From contig NZ_BBMZ01000013.1 in NCBI RefSeq assembly GCF_000759795.1, positions 62,001 through 126,000 on the forward strand: 64,000 nt of DNA, read 5' to 3'. Below are positions 47,570 to 57,215 of the stretch, one piece after another; the stretch's first letter is position 1, and the number at the start of each line of letters is the position of its first letter. The position numbers were made by a program, and so were the translations under genes. Below the pieces are notes generated by a model. It did not search any database, was not told where the DNA came from, and saw nothing but the letters and a program-made list of their open reading frames with translations. The DNA is from Pseudescherichia vulneris NBRC 102420 (lineage in GTDB: Bacteria; Pseudomonadota; Gammaproteobacteria; Enterobacterales; Enterobacteriaceae).

Positions 47570-48936
47570 GCCACTACTCCTTCTGGCGTGACCTGCTCAA
47601 GGACGAAGGGGAACTTCAGCGCCTCGCTGGCCTCAATAAGGTGGTAGACCGAGAACTCATAGACCGGGCCGCAAGGGACATCCGAAGGTGAAAAGGGGAA
47701 TGCCAGGTTGCCCGCCGTAGCGATCCGGCCTTCGTAGCCATAGTGCAGTAGCGTCGAGCGCACCAGCGAGCAGACGCTGTTAGCAAGCGGCTGGTCCGGG
47801 GCCACCACGTCGAGAACGATCCCCAGCTCGTGTCCGGCCTGGGGTACAGGCTCATGTTCACCCATTACGCCGTTTTTGCCGTAGAGGTGGAAAGTAATGC
47901 GGATCTCTTCCGCGTTGAGGCTCAGATTGCTAATGACGCTGGACTTCACCTCTTCAAGGATGGTTTCAATACTGGCGATCATGATGGGATCGCGAACGCC
48001 AGCGATGGTCAGGCAGCGGTAGCCCACCAGCCGGGCACCCTCCAGCTTTAACCGATAGGGCGTGGTCTCGTGGCGGGAGCCGCTGACGTAGACCTCTCTC
48101 TCATTTACCGCTTTGAAGGTGCAGGCCTGCAAGTTGAGCACGCCGCCGGGACCCGGCAGAAAGTAGGGATCGGACTTTTCATACAGCGTATGGGCTGCCG
48201 CAGAGGTTTCGGTAAACTTCCGCTTGGGGTTAAACACCTTCAGGGTGAAACCATGTTCGTCGAGGATCCCCATAGCGCAATCCGATCCCGATCCCGGCGT
48301 GGCGGCGATGGCGGCACACTCAAGGATCTTCCCGCAGTGCAGCGCCAGCCCCTCGTCAAAGCCCTGCATGATAGGCAGGGCCGCAAAACAGGCGGGATCG
48401 TAAGCGCGTCCGCCTAAAACCACCTGCGCTCCGGCCGCCAGCGCGCGCTGAAAAGGCTCCACGCCCATCTGCGCGACGATGGAGGTGCTGTCATCAATAT
48501 CCTGATGGGTTAACGGCGGCACAAAGTCGAGGGCGGTGATGTTGCCTGCATCCAGCGCCTGATGAACGATCTGCTTATCGACATTAGCGGGGATGGTTGC
48601 CAGCGTAAACGTGAGCTGCTCTTCACGGGCGATCTCCAGCACGATCTCACGACACCACGCGAGATGCGGAGCCGCACCCGAGCCGCCCGCCGTGCCGATA
48701 ACCACCGGGATGCCCTGTTTAACCCCGGCTGAGATCATGTAGCGCAGGTCGCGCTTTACCCCGGCGCGATCGGTAAAGGGCTTTCCCGCGCCGAGATAGT
48801 GCGGGCCGGGATCGGACGAGCCTGCATCCACGGCGATCAGGTCCGGGGATTCAGCCAGCGCGCTTAAAAAGCTCTCCTCTGGAAAGCCGTAACCAAGGAT
48901 GGCGGTCGGCGACAGGATCTTAAAGGTCTTTGCCAT
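47566..48936 (-). CDS. AtuA/DUF1446 family protein
   Basis: This 456-residue protein is of the acyclic-terpene-utilisation AtuA family (DUF1446). Visible blocks are AVDAGSSDPGPHYLGAG, IGTAGGSGAAPH, VVLGGRAYDPACFAALP and LYGKNGVMGEHEP. The reaction of this family is not established; AtuA is required for citronellol/geraniol use in Pseudomonas. Here it sits 3 bp after methylaspartate ammonia-lyase, so it more likely acts on a C5 diacid or its CoA ester in glutamate breakdown. This is inference from context. Confidence 0.82.
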   Translation of the reverse strand: MAKTFKILSPTAILGYGFPEESFLSALAESPDLIAVDAGSSDPGPHYLGAGKPFTDRAGVKRDLRYMISAGVKQGIPVVIGTAGGSGAAPHLAWCREIVLEIAREEQLTFTLATIPANVDKQIVHQALDAGNITALDFVPPLTHQDIDDSTSIVAQMGVEPFQRALAAGAQVVLGGRAYDPACFAALPIMQGFDEGLALHCGKILECAAIAATPGSGSDCAMGILDEHGFTLKVFNPKRKFTETSAAAHTLYEKSDPYFLPGPGGVLNLQACTFKAVNEREVYVSGSRHETTPYRLKLEGARLVGYRCLTIAGVRDPIMIASIETILEEVKSSVISNLSLNAEEIRITFHLYGKNGVMGEHEPVPQAGHELGIVLDVVAPDQPLANSVCSLVRSTLLHYGYEGRIATAGNLAFPFSPSDVPCGPVYEFSVYHLIEASEALKFPFVLEQVTPEGVVA

Positions 48937-48939
48937 TGC

Positions 48940-50181
48940 TTAACTCCTTGCCTGCAGGAGTGCAAGGGTGCGCTGCATTTCGTTAAAGACAATATTAAGA
49001 CCTTCGTCAAATCCCATGCCGGGTTTGACTAGCATACGCATGGGACGGGCGGCGAGGGCAACGTGTACGCAGGTTCTGGCGCTTACCTCTGTCTCATTAC
49101 AGGTGCCGCCCTGGTAGGCTTCCATTCCATGCTTGTTGCAGTAGAGCACCGCATCAACAATGTTATGAATGCTGCCCAGATCGGGCGTTTTGATCTGCAC
49201 CATGTGGCAGCTACCGGCGTCGGTAAAGTCGACAATATCCTGATAGGTGTTGCACCACTCGTCGGCAACAATTTTGACTCCGGACCCCAGCTTCGTCAGC
49301 TCGCGGGTGATCGCCGTCAGGAGACGGATCTGATCGGCTTTGTTACCGGCGTCAACCGGCCCCTCAATATAGAGCGGTAGACCCTGGGTCTCTTTTTCAA
49401 GACTGGCGATATAGTGAGCGCAGCGCTGCGGATCCTGATCAAAGATCAGGCCGATAGTGCCGTAGACGTCAATGTGCAGGGTAGGGTGGTAGCGTGGGCT
49501 GGTGCGTAGCGTCATTACGCGGTTTGCCAGCCAGCGCACATAGTCACGCAGCTTCTCACCGTCGTAGCCCAGCTTCTCTTCCACGTTGTTAATCAGCGCA
49601 TGGGGTAGAACGTTAACGCCCTTGAGGATCATTTTATCCACGGCGATGTAGCGGTCGTCTCCGCTCTGGCCAAACAGCGGAATAGGCTCGGCAATCGTCG
49701 GCAGCTGCCATTCATCGGTGATAACCTCTGCTTTGAGTCGGCCCGTTGCCAGTGCGGCGGCATCCAGCAGCGCCTGTGAGAGGCCATAGCGGACGGCGGT
49801 GTGCAGCGGTTTACCCTCGATGCGCAGCGTGTCGAAAAAGCGGGTGTTGGGCAGGAAAGCCTGCACGTCGCGGCCCTCCAGTAGGGGCTTAATATGATCG
49901 TTGAGCCACGGAATAAAGGTTGCCGCCAGGAAGAGCGGGTCGCGCCCACCGGCCCCCGAGTACTGCACCGCCGCACAGTCACCCACGGCAACGGCACCGT
50001 TCTCCAGGATGAGCTGCACGCAAACGCACTCACCGGCCTGGCGCACCGAGGTAAAGCCCGGCGTGACCGCTTGACCGGTATAGATAAAGCCGTCATGGCC
50101 TGCACCGTTCTTAATGGCCTGCTGATCGTCAAAGTAGAAGGAGGAGTAACCTGCGGTAAAAAGCGCCTGTTTAATTTTCAT
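48940..50181 (-). CDS. mal: Methylaspartate ammonia-lyase
   Basis: This 413-residue enolase-superfamily enzyme eliminates ammonia from (2S,3S)-3-methylaspartate to give mesaconate. It has the expected length. C-terminal barrel motifs include HIDVYGTIGLIFDQD (metal Asp), YIEGPVDAGNKADQI (metal Glu), IVADEWCNTYQDI (metal Asp) and MVQIKTPDLGSIHN, which carries the catalytic Lys. It overlaps glmE by 4 bases and acts directly after glutamate mutase. Confidence 0.95.
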   Translation of the reverse strand: MKIKQALFTAGYSSFYFDDQQAIKNGAGHDGFIYTGQAVTPGFTSVRQAGECVCVQLILENGAVAVGDCAAVQYSGAGGRDPLFLAATFIPWLNDHIKPLLEGRDVQAFLPNTRFFDTLRIEGKPLHTAVRYGLSQALLDAAALATGRLKAEVITDEWQLPTIAEPIPLFGQSGDDRYIAVDKMILKGVNVLPHALINNVEEKLGYDGEKLRDYVRWLANRVMTLRTSPRYHPTLHIDVYGTIGLIFDQDPQRCAHYIASLEKETQGLPLYIEGPVDAGNKADQIRLLTAITRELTKLGSGVKIVADEWCNTYQDIVDFTDAGSCHMVQIKTPDLGSIHNIVDAVLYCNKHGMEAYQGGTCNETEVSARTCVHVALAARPMRMLVKPGMGFDEGLNIVFNEMQRTLALLQARS

Positions 50182-51626
50182 TCTGGTCTTCCTATTAACT
50201 TGCTGTGGGATACGGCATTGATATCGTCAACAACCATCTGGAATGAGGCAGGGCGGCGTTCAACGCTGGCGCGGGCGGCAACAAAGTCGTGGTGCATCGC
50301 CAGAATGTCATCCGGGAGCGGGACGGCGCCAGGCTCCAGGATGCGGATAGCACCTGCGTTATCGCGCACCGGCGTCATCTTGCCTGCGTTACAGGCCGCC
50401 GGTGCAAAGGGGATATCCAGCACGCCAGCTTCAAAAGCCAATACCGTTCCGCGGGCGATATCGCCGTTGCCGAGCGCAAACACGCGATCCAGCACGGCAC
50501 GCACTTCACGTTTAATGAGTTCAACTTCAAGATCGACCGCGCGACAGGCCGGGAAGGGCTGATCGCGAACCATGTTGAGCATCTGACGCGATGCCTTAAG
50601 TCCCTGGGCATTCGCGGCAGCGGTAGGAATGCCAAAGGCTTCATGGGGACTTTTGGTAATGACCTTGGTTGCGCCCGCCATGCCAGCGACGGCTGCGCCC
50701 CAGGCGATCACTGAAAATGCCTTTGCTTCATCCTCCGGGAAGCCGCCCATCCACTGATGGAAGACGGTGCTGAGCTCGTAGTCGTCGTAACCCTGCTGGT
50801 GAAAATAGTCATGGGAAAGTTCGCGCAGGGCTTTAACGGCGGCAACGTCCTGGGTCAGGCTGCCCACCTGGCCATAGCCCACGGTAATAGAGCGCACGCC
50901 CTGCTCCAGCGCCAGTAACCCTTCAATGATGGCAACCGCATGCGACATAAACGGTGGGATCAGTGTCCCGGTCAGGGGGCCGAAAGGCTCGCGGTTAATT
51001 CGGATGCCGTGCTCTTCATACAGGCCAATCAGGCGATCGCAGTACTGCCAGTCACGCAGGGATTTTTCGAGCGTGACGCGTTTTGCATAGGGAATGTTGT
51101 AGGAGATGCCGCCCCCCTCGTAGCTGGTAAAGCCGCTGGCGAGAGAGATCTCAGCCAGCAGCCGTGCGTCAGGCGTGCCGTGCCGGACCTGAAGTGGTTT
51201 TTGCAGGGATTCGGTCAGGTGGCGGCAGGCAGCCACGCCGTGGTTAACTACCGGTAATCCGTTAAGTTTTGAGGTCCCCGCCTCAAGGGATTTTTGAATG
51301 CCTACTGCGGCATCTTCGTAGCGGTTCAGACGGGTATAGGCGTCTATGGTGGTCGGCAGCAGATCGCACTCCTGCTCCAGCACCTTAAGCAGAGCAATAT
51401 GCTCATCCAGCAGCGCTACGCCCGCACGGGGCTGGCTGAGGGTAATACCCTGTTCATCTGCAATACGCAGCGCTCGGGCGAAGTTTTTGTTCTCAGGGAT
51501 GGTCTGCTGGTACTTTACGCCATCTTCGAAATGGGTAACGTCCTTCCCGGTCGGCCAGGTTTCCAGAACACCGTGCCGCTCAGACATGAAATCATCATGG
51601 GTTATCTTTTTATTACTGAGTTCCAT
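50178..51626 (-). CDS. glmE: Glutamate (methylaspartate) mutase epsilon subunit
   Basis: This 482-residue TIM-barrel subunit binds adenosylcobalamin together with GlmS and converts L-glutamate to 3-methylaspartate by radical carbon-skeleton rearrangement. It starts MELSNKKITHDDFMSERHGV. Substrate-binding segments include FTSYEGGGISYNIPYAKRV and KVITKSPHEAFGIPTA. It lies 6 bp after glmL. Confidence 0.95.
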   Translation of the reverse strand: MELSNKKITHDDFMSERHGVLETWPTGKDVTHFEDGVKYQQTIPENKNFARALRIADEQGITLSQPRAGVALLDEHIALLKVLEQECDLLPTTIDAYTRLNRYEDAAVGIQKSLEAGTSKLNGLPVVNHGVAACRHLTESLQKPLQVRHGTPDARLLAEISLASGFTSYEGGGISYNIPYAKRVTLEKSLRDWQYCDRLIGLYEEHGIRINREPFGPLTGTLIPPFMSHAVAIIEGLLALEQGVRSITVGYGQVGSLTQDVAAVKALRELSHDYFHQQGYDDYELSTVFHQWMGGFPEDEAKAFSVIAWGAAVAGMAGATKVITKSPHEAFGIPTAAANAQGLKASRQMLNMVRDQPFPACRAVDLEVELIKREVRAVLDRVFALGNGDIARGTVLAFEAGVLDIPFAPAACNAGKMTPVRDNAGAIRILEPGAVPLPDDILAMHHDFVAARASVERRPASFQMVVDDINAVSHSKLIGRPE

Positions 51627-51632
51627 TCGTTG

Positions 51633-53033
51633 CTACCTTGGGTTTGGGGTTAAACAGTGAATGCTGGCAAGCGCAGCCGCCTGGGGATAGAGCCTGGCGC
51701 TATTCGCCAGCAGGGGGATCAGGCCTTTTTCATCCCGGTAGTAGTCGAACTGCGTGGGCAGCAGGATCCGGTTACCGCGGGCATCGAGATCGCGGTATTT
51801 AAGCCAGCGATGAATATCAAACGTCGCTGCACGGGATAGCCAGCCGCCGGAGCCCACCACTTTGCGCACCGGGGTAAGGTCACGCCCAATCTGCAGATCG
51901 ACCGTGCCTGCACTGGTCGCCACCGTTTTTTTTGTTCCCGCATGGCGTTCGCTGGCATAGGCCACGCATAGTCCGGCCAGCAGGGCGTCGAAACGGTGCT
52001 CTTCAGGGCTGGTGGGCAGGGAGTCGGGGCAGGAAGCGAGTTTGTTGAGGTAGCGGTAGAACGCGGCGTGCAATTCGGGCTGCATGGCAAAGAGCGAGTC
52101 AATAAGCGCCCGGGTGCTTTCGCCGACCACTGCCGCAGAGACGCGCATCCCTAAGTCGCCCTCAACGGTGCGTTTTACAAAGGGTTCAGGCAGGCCATGG
52201 AGAACGGTATCCGGAGAGAGGGTACTGGCGCAGGCGGAGTAGACGTCAGTGGTTGCGCCCCCCATATCAATCAGCATGAATGATTGCCAGGCATCGTCAT
52301 GCTGGCTCATCAGCTTGACCAGCTCATAGACCGTCCATGGCGTAGGCATGGGCGTTTCACCCGTCTCATCCACGATGACGTCCAGCCCTTTCCCCTTCAC
52401 GATGCGTGAGAGGAAGATGTCACAGATCGCCTGGCGAGCGGGTAGGGGGTTGGGTGAATCCAGCTCAGGGAGAATGTTATCCACTATGGTGAGCTGCTTA
52501 TGGGCCAGCAGCTGCTGAACCTCGTGCTGAATGTCACGGTTTCCGGCGTAGACAATGGCACAATCCAGTTCGGACGTAGCAAGTAGCCGCGCGTTGTTCA
52601 GGCCATAGCGCGTCTCTCCGCCATCGGTTCCGCCAGCGAACAGCAGAATATCGGGCGGGGATGCCTCAAGCTGGCGAATATCCTGTGGCGTCAGCGTGTA
52701 GGCATAGTACTGGGCGATTTTTGCTCCTGCCGAATGTGCGGTAACCTTCGCTGCCTCAAGCGTAATAGAGGGTACTAAACCCATCGCGGCGACGGCCAGT
52801 CCACCTTTAGCGGAGGAGGAGTATTTCAGCGTAACGTCACCCCGTCTGAGCAGCGGTCTGGCATTCGCGACCTCTAGCAGGTGATGCAGGCAGGTAAAAA
52901 AACCTTCCGCAAGATGATGAGTGGTGGTTGGCGTGACCGCCTGGTTAAGAAGGCGCAGGTTATTATCACCTTCAATTTCAAAAAGCGCGGCCTTGGTCCA
53001 GGTTGAGCCAATATCGACGGATACCGTACGCAT
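51633..53033 (-). CDS. glmL: Glutamate mutase reactivating/accessory protein MutL (GlmL)
   Basis: This 466-residue ASKHA-fold ATPase has phosphate-1 VDIGSTWTKAALFE at residues 5-18 and phosphate-2 MLIDMGGATTDVYS. The MutL family is encoded between glmS and glmE in nearly all such operons and is thought to replace damaged cobalamin. Its first base overlaps the glmS stop. Confidence 0.93.
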   Translation of the reverse strand: MRTVSVDIGSTWTKAALFEIEGDNNLRLLNQAVTPTTTHHLAEGFFTCLHHLLEVANARPLLRRGDVTLKYSSSAKGGLAVAAMGLVPSITLEAAKVTAHSAGAKIAQYYAYTLTPQDIRQLEASPPDILLFAGGTDGGETRYGLNNARLLATSELDCAIVYAGNRDIQHEVQQLLAHKQLTIVDNILPELDSPNPLPARQAICDIFLSRIVKGKGLDVIVDETGETPMPTPWTVYELVKLMSQHDDAWQSFMLIDMGGATTDVYSACASTLSPDTVLHGLPEPFVKRTVEGDLGMRVSAAVVGESTRALIDSLFAMQPELHAAFYRYLNKLASCPDSLPTSPEEHRFDALLAGLCVAYASERHAGTKKTVATSAGTVDLQIGRDLTPVRKVVGSGGWLSRAATFDIHRWLKYRDLDARGNRILLPTQFDYYRDEKGLIPLLANSARLYPQAAALASIHCLTPNPR

Positions 53034-53482
53034 TACACAACCTCTTCCGGCTGCGGGCGGTAATTAGTTAATTTATTGTTAATATCGCTGGCGATTAATT
53101 CACAAACGTCCTCCAAATCGTGACTCGGAGAAAAAACGCGATCGAAGCCCATCTGTTTAAATTTGTGCTCAACGTCAACAAAATCGTGTTTGCCGACCAC
53201 GAGGTTGCCTCCGACGTAAAGTAAAATCTCTCCGACCCCACGCTCAATGCAGCGCTCACGTAAGCCAAGACAGTCAATATCGCCGTGACCGTAAATAGAG
53301 GAGACCACAATAGCGTCGGCGCCGGTTTCGATAGCGGCGTCAATGTACTCATCCTGGCTGACCATGACCCCGAGGTTGATCACCTGAAAATCATGGGCGG
53401 TAAAAACGCGATCCAGCACTTTGTTGCCGACGGCATGGCAGTCGGCACCAATTACGCCAATAACGAGCGTTGGTTTTTTCAT
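53033..53482 (-). CDS. glmS: Glutamate mutase sigma (B12-binding) subunit
   Basis: This 149-residue cobalamin-binding subunit has the base-off/His-on signature DCHAVGNKVLD (D-x-H-x-x-G), followed by VVSSIYGHGDIDC and VGGNLVVGKHDF, which contact the nucleotide tail. It is the first gene of the operon. The start at 53482 gives the family length; 12 further in-frame codons upstream are not conserved. Its promoter must lie in the 53483-54330 spacer. Confidence 0.95.
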   Translation of the reverse strand: MKKPTLVIGVIGADCHAVGNKVLDRVFTAHDFQVINLGVMVSQDEYIDAAIETGADAIVVSSIYGHGDIDCLGLRERCIERGVGEILLYVGGNLVVGKHDFVDVEHKFKQMGFDRVFSPSHDLEDVCELIASDINNKLTNYRPQPEEVV

Positions 53483-54330
53483 GAGGCATCCCCTATTCAT
53501 TTTCACTAAGATGAGCATCTTTCAGGCTGAGAAGCACAAAGGCTATGGAATAGGGAAAAGTGTGCGGCGAGGGCAGATGAGAGGCAATTGATCTATTTTC
53601 AAAAGCTCTTTCGCTAAAAAATGATTTAATGCTGATCAATATTTAACTAATTGATATTCAATGGATATTTATGCTTATTGATGGCTATGCAGATAATAAG
53701 TTGAGAGTTTTATCTTTTAATAGTAACTGTCAATTGTGACTTATCTCTAAAAATACAATCTCAGCGTGCTATTTGAATAATAGATATTTATTAAAGTTCA
53801 CCGCTAGTTATAATTAAAAAGATATGTATCGCAGAAAAAGCTTATTAAGCCGTGGTTATAAAAAGTGATCTTTGTCACCTCGACACCCTTTTTAACTATC
53901 AATCCTTTGTTGGAACATATTTTTAACATATCTTTCACCATAAGAACTACATCGATACATTGTTAACAATTGCGGTGAAAATTGATTTAGATCAATATTT
54001 AAAACATGGAAAAAATTTCTAAAAGTCGTTAAATTGTCGCTGATCAAAATGGTCAAAAAGTTGTAAACTGGCGATAAATTGATCCCCGTCGAAAAACGTA
54101 AAAAAGGTTTATTAAAAACCTATTTATTGTAAGGGATTTGCGGCGTAATATATCGCGAGATCAATTTGGGATTTTATTAACCTGTCTGTAACTTTTCGTT
54201 GCGGTTGGCTCTTTTTTTGTGTGACAGCAGCAGTGAAAAGCAATAGATAATTTTGTATTGGGGCATGTGTGTGAACCCTCTCTAACGGGGTTTGCTCTCG
54301 AAGTCTTCATGCGATGCGCAAGGAGTCATG
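53483..54330. promoter_or_regulatory. glmS-cydA divergent control region
   Basis: This 848-bp very AT-rich spacer has no gene. A perfect FNR box TTGATTTAGATCAA is at 53982-53995; GTTAAC/TTAACA repeats around 53925-53970, together with GATCAAAATGGTCAAAAAG near 54041, fit the ArcA/FNR sites known upstream of E. coli cydA. The cydA leader ends with AAGGAG (54320-54325). The glm-side half (53520-53800) has poly-A/T tracts but no operator I can name. Confidence 0.75.
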
Positions 54331-55932
54331 ATGTTAGATATAGTCGAACTGTCACGCTTGCAGTTTGCCTTAACCGCGATGTACCACTTCCTTTTTGTTC
54401 CGTTAACGCTCGGTATGGCGTTTTTACTGGCAATCATGGAAACGGTCTACGTTCTGTCCGGCAAACAAATCTATAAAGATATGACCAAGTTCTGGGGCAA
54501 GTTGTTTGGTATCAACTTTGCGCTGGGCGTGGCTACCGGCCTGACCATGGAGTTCCAGTTCGGGACTAACTGGTCCTATTACTCTCACTACGTAGGCGAT
54601 ATCTTTGGTGCACCGCTGGCCATCGAAGGCCTGATGGCGTTCTTCCTGGAATCCACCTTTGTTGGCCTGTTCTTCTTCGGCTGGGATCGCCTGGGCAAAG
54701 TGCAGCATATGGCGGTGACCTGGCTGGTTGCGCTGGGCTCTAACCTCTCTGCTCTGTGGATCCTCGTGGCAAACGGCTGGATGCAGAACCCTATCGCGTC
54801 GGATTTCAACTTTGAAACCATGCGTATGGAGATGGTGAGCTTCTCTGAACTGGTGCTAAACCCGGTTGCCCAGGTGAAGTTTGTTCACACCGTGGCAGCG
54901 GGCTACACCTGCGGCGCGATGTTTATCCTTGGCATCAGCTCCTACTATCTGCTGCGCGGCCGCGATATGGCGTTCGCCAAGCGCTCCTTTGCCATTGCTG
55001 CCAGCTTCGGCATGGCTGCCGTGCTCTCTGTGATTGTTCTGGGCGATGAGTCCGGCTATGAGATGGGCGACGTGCAGAAAACCAAACTGGCCGCTATTGA
55101 AGCCGAGTGGGAGACCCAACCGGCACCGGCGGCGTTTACCCTGTTTGGTATTCCGGATCAGGATAAGCAAGAGAACAATTTTGCTATCCAGATCCCGTAT
55201 GCGTTGGGCATTATCGCCACGCGCTCCGTTGATACACCGGTTATCGGTCTGAAAGACCTGATGGTGCAGCATGAAGAGCGTATCCGTAACGGGATGAAGG
55301 CTTACCAGCTGCTGGAAGAGCTGCGTGCTGGCTCCACCGATCAAAACGTGCGCGACCAGTTCAACAGCATGAAGAAAGACCTCGGCTACGGCATGCTGCT
55401 GAAGCGCTACACGCCTAACGTCACCGATGCGACCGAAGATCAGATCAAGCAGGCTACGCAGGACTCTATTCCACGCGTTGCGCCGCTCTACTTTGCATTC
55501 CGTATCATGGTCGCCTGTGGCGTGCTGATGCTGCTGATCTTCGCTGTCTCCTTCTGGACCGTTTGCCGTAACCGTATCGGCAGCAAATCCTGGCTGCTGC
55601 GCGCCGCGCTGTACGGTATTCCGCTGCCGTGGATCGCTATCGAGACCGGCTGGTTTGTTGCAGAGTATGGCCGTCAGCCGTGGGCGATCGGTGAGGTACT
55701 GCCAACCGCCGTCGCTAACTCCTCGCTGACTGTAGGCGACCTGCTGTTCTCGATGATCCTTATCTGTGGCCTCTACACGCTGTTTATGGTGGCGGAAGTG
55801 TTCCTGATGTTTAAGTTTGCTCGCCTTGGGCCGAGCAGTCTGAAAACGGGTCGTTACCACTACGAGCAGGCTAACGTTGAGACCGATACCCAGTATGGGC
55901 AGTCCACCGTTGCTTCTCAGCCGGCACGCTAA
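54331..55932 (+). CDS. cydA: Cytochrome bd-I ubiquinol oxidase subunit I
   Basis: This 533-residue polytopic subunit carries haems b558, b595 and d of the high-affinity oxidase used in microaerobic respiration. It starts [20 protein letters not shown] with haem ligand H19; other ligands lie in AAGYTCGA-flanking [10 protein letters not shown] (His186) and the [12 protein letters not shown]-loop region. About 11 residues longer than E. coli CydA at the extreme C-terminus ([20 protein letters not shown]). ATG chosen by AAGGAG spacing. Confidence 0.98.
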   Translation: MLDIVELSRLQFALTAMYHFLFVPLTLGMAFLLAIMETVYVLSGKQIYKDMTKFWGKLFGINFALGVATGLTMEFQFGTNWSYYSHYVGDIFGAPLAIEGLMAFFLESTFVGLFFFGWDRLGKVQHMAVTWLVALGSNLSALWILVANGWMQNPIASDFNFETMRMEMVSFSELVLNPVAQVKFVHTVAAGYTCGAMFILGISSYYLLRGRDMAFAKRSFAIAASFGMAAVLSVIVLGDESGYEMGDVQKTKLAAIEAEWETQPAPAAFTLFGIPDQDKQENNFAIQIPYALGIIATRSVDTPVIGLKDLMVQHEERIRNGMKAYQLLEELRAGSTDQNVRDQFNSMKKDLGYGMLLKRYTPNVTDATEDQIKQATQDSIPRVAPLYFAFRIMVACGVLMLLIFAVSFWTVCRNRIGSKSWLLRAALYGIPLPWIAIETGWFVAEYGRQPWAIGEVLPTAVANSSLTVGDLLFSMILICGLYTLFMVAEVFLMFKFARLGPSSLKTGRYHYEQANVETDTQYGQSTVASQPAR

Positions 55933-55947
55933 GACAGGAGTCGTCAA

Positions 55948-57087
55948 ATGATCGATTATGAAGTATTACGTTTTATCTGGTGGCTGCTGGTTGGCATTTT
56001 GCTGATTGGCTTTGCGGTCACCGACGGCTGGGACATGGGCGTGGGTATGTTAACCCGCTTCCTGGGTCGTAACGACACCGAACGCCGTATTATGATCAAC
56101 TCCATTGCACCGCACTGGGACGGTAACCAGGTGTGGCTGATCACCGCTGGCGGCGCGCTGTTTGCTGCCTGGCCGATGGTCTACGCCGCTGCCTTCTCCG
56201 GCTTCTATGTGGCGATGATCCTGGTGCTGGCCTCGCTGTTCTTCCGTCCGGTGGGTTTCGACTACCGCTCGAAGATTGAGGATCCGCGCTGGCGCAACAT
56301 GTGGGACTGGGGCATCTTTATCGGCAGCTTTGTGCCGCCGCTGGTGATTGGCGTGGCATTCGGTAACCTGCTGCAGGGCGTGCCTTTCCATATGGATGAG
56401 TACATGCGCCTCTTCTATACCGGTAACTTCTTCCAGCTGCTGAACCCGTTTGGTCTGCTGGCAGGCGTGGTGAGCGTGGCGATGATCCTGACGCAGGGTG
56501 CAACCTATCTGCAGATGCGTACGGCGGGCGAAGTATATGTCCGTTCACGGACCACGACGCAGGTGGCGGCGCTGGTGACCATGGTCTGCTTCGCGCTGGC
56601 AGGCGTTTGGGTGATGTTCGGTATCGACGGCTATGTGGTGACCACGGCTATCGATCATCACGCGGCGTCTAACCCGCTGACTAAGCAGGTGGCGCGTGAG
56701 GCCGGTGCCTGGCTGGTGAACTTCAACAACACGCCGATCCTGTGGTTGATCCCGGCGCTGGGCGTTGTGTTACCGCTGTTTACCTTTGTTGCGGGTCGTC
56801 TGAACAGATCGGCATGGGCGTTCTTCTTCTCGTCCCTGACGCTGGCCTGCATCATTCTGACCGCCGGTATTGCGATGTTCCCGTTCATCATGCCGTCCAG
56901 CACGGTGCTGAACGCCAGCCTGACCATGTGGGATGCCACATCGAGCCAGATGACGCTGAACCTGATGACCTGGGTTGCCGCGGTGTTTGTACCGATTATC
57001 CTGCTCTACTCCTCGTGGTGCTACTGGAAGATGTTCGGTCGCATTACCAAAGAGCATATTGAAAGCAACACGCACTCTCTGTACTAA
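55948..57087 (+). CDS. cydB: Cytochrome bd-I ubiquinol oxidase subunit II
   Basis: This 379-residue subunit, of E. coli length, starts MIDYEVLRFIWWLLVGILLI. The conserved TDGWDMGVGML motif forms the proton entry near Asp29/Asp58; it has eight to nine transmembrane helices. It pairs with CydA. It is 15 bp after cydA and 14 bp before cydX. Confidence 0.99.
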   Translation: MIDYEVLRFIWWLLVGILLIGFAVTDGWDMGVGMLTRFLGRNDTERRIMINSIAPHWDGNQVWLITAGGALFAAWPMVYAAAFSGFYVAMILVLASLFFRPVGFDYRSKIEDPRWRNMWDWGIFIGSFVPPLVIGVAFGNLLQGVPFHMDEYMRLFYTGNFFQLLNPFGLLAGVVSVAMILTQGATYLQMRTAGEVYVRSRTTTQVAALVTMVCFALAGVWVMFGIDGYVVTTAIDHHAASNPLTKQVAREAGAWLVNFNNTPILWLIPALGVVLPLFTFVAGRLNRSAWAFFFSSLTLACIILTAGIAMFPFIMPSSTVLNASLTMWDATSSQMTLNLMTWVAAVFVPIILLYSSWCYWKMFGRITKEHIESNTHSLY

Positions 57088-57101
57088 GTAAGGAGCATAC
57101 A

Positions 57102-57215
57102 ATGTGGTATTTCGCATGGATTTTAGGAACGCTTCTTGCCTGTGCATTTGGCGTGATTACCGCCCTGGCGCTGGAGCACGTTGAAGCGAGCCAGGCAGGT
57201 AAAGAAAAAGCCTGA
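57102..57215 (+). CDS. cydX: Cytochrome bd-I accessory subunit CydX
   Basis: This 37-residue single-helix subunit has the same length as E. coli CydX, with the shared core MWYFAWILGTLLAC followed by FGVITALALEHVE. CydX stabilises the haem groups of CydAB. AAGGAG precedes the ATG. Its TGA overlaps the ybgE ATG (TGATG). Confidence 0.97.
   Translation: MWYFAWILGTLLACAFGVITALALEHVEASQAGKEKA

Noticed and set aside
54265-54285. Six-codon leader peptide (MCVNPL) before cydA
   Set aside because: Poor ribosome-binding spacing and too short to tell from chance.
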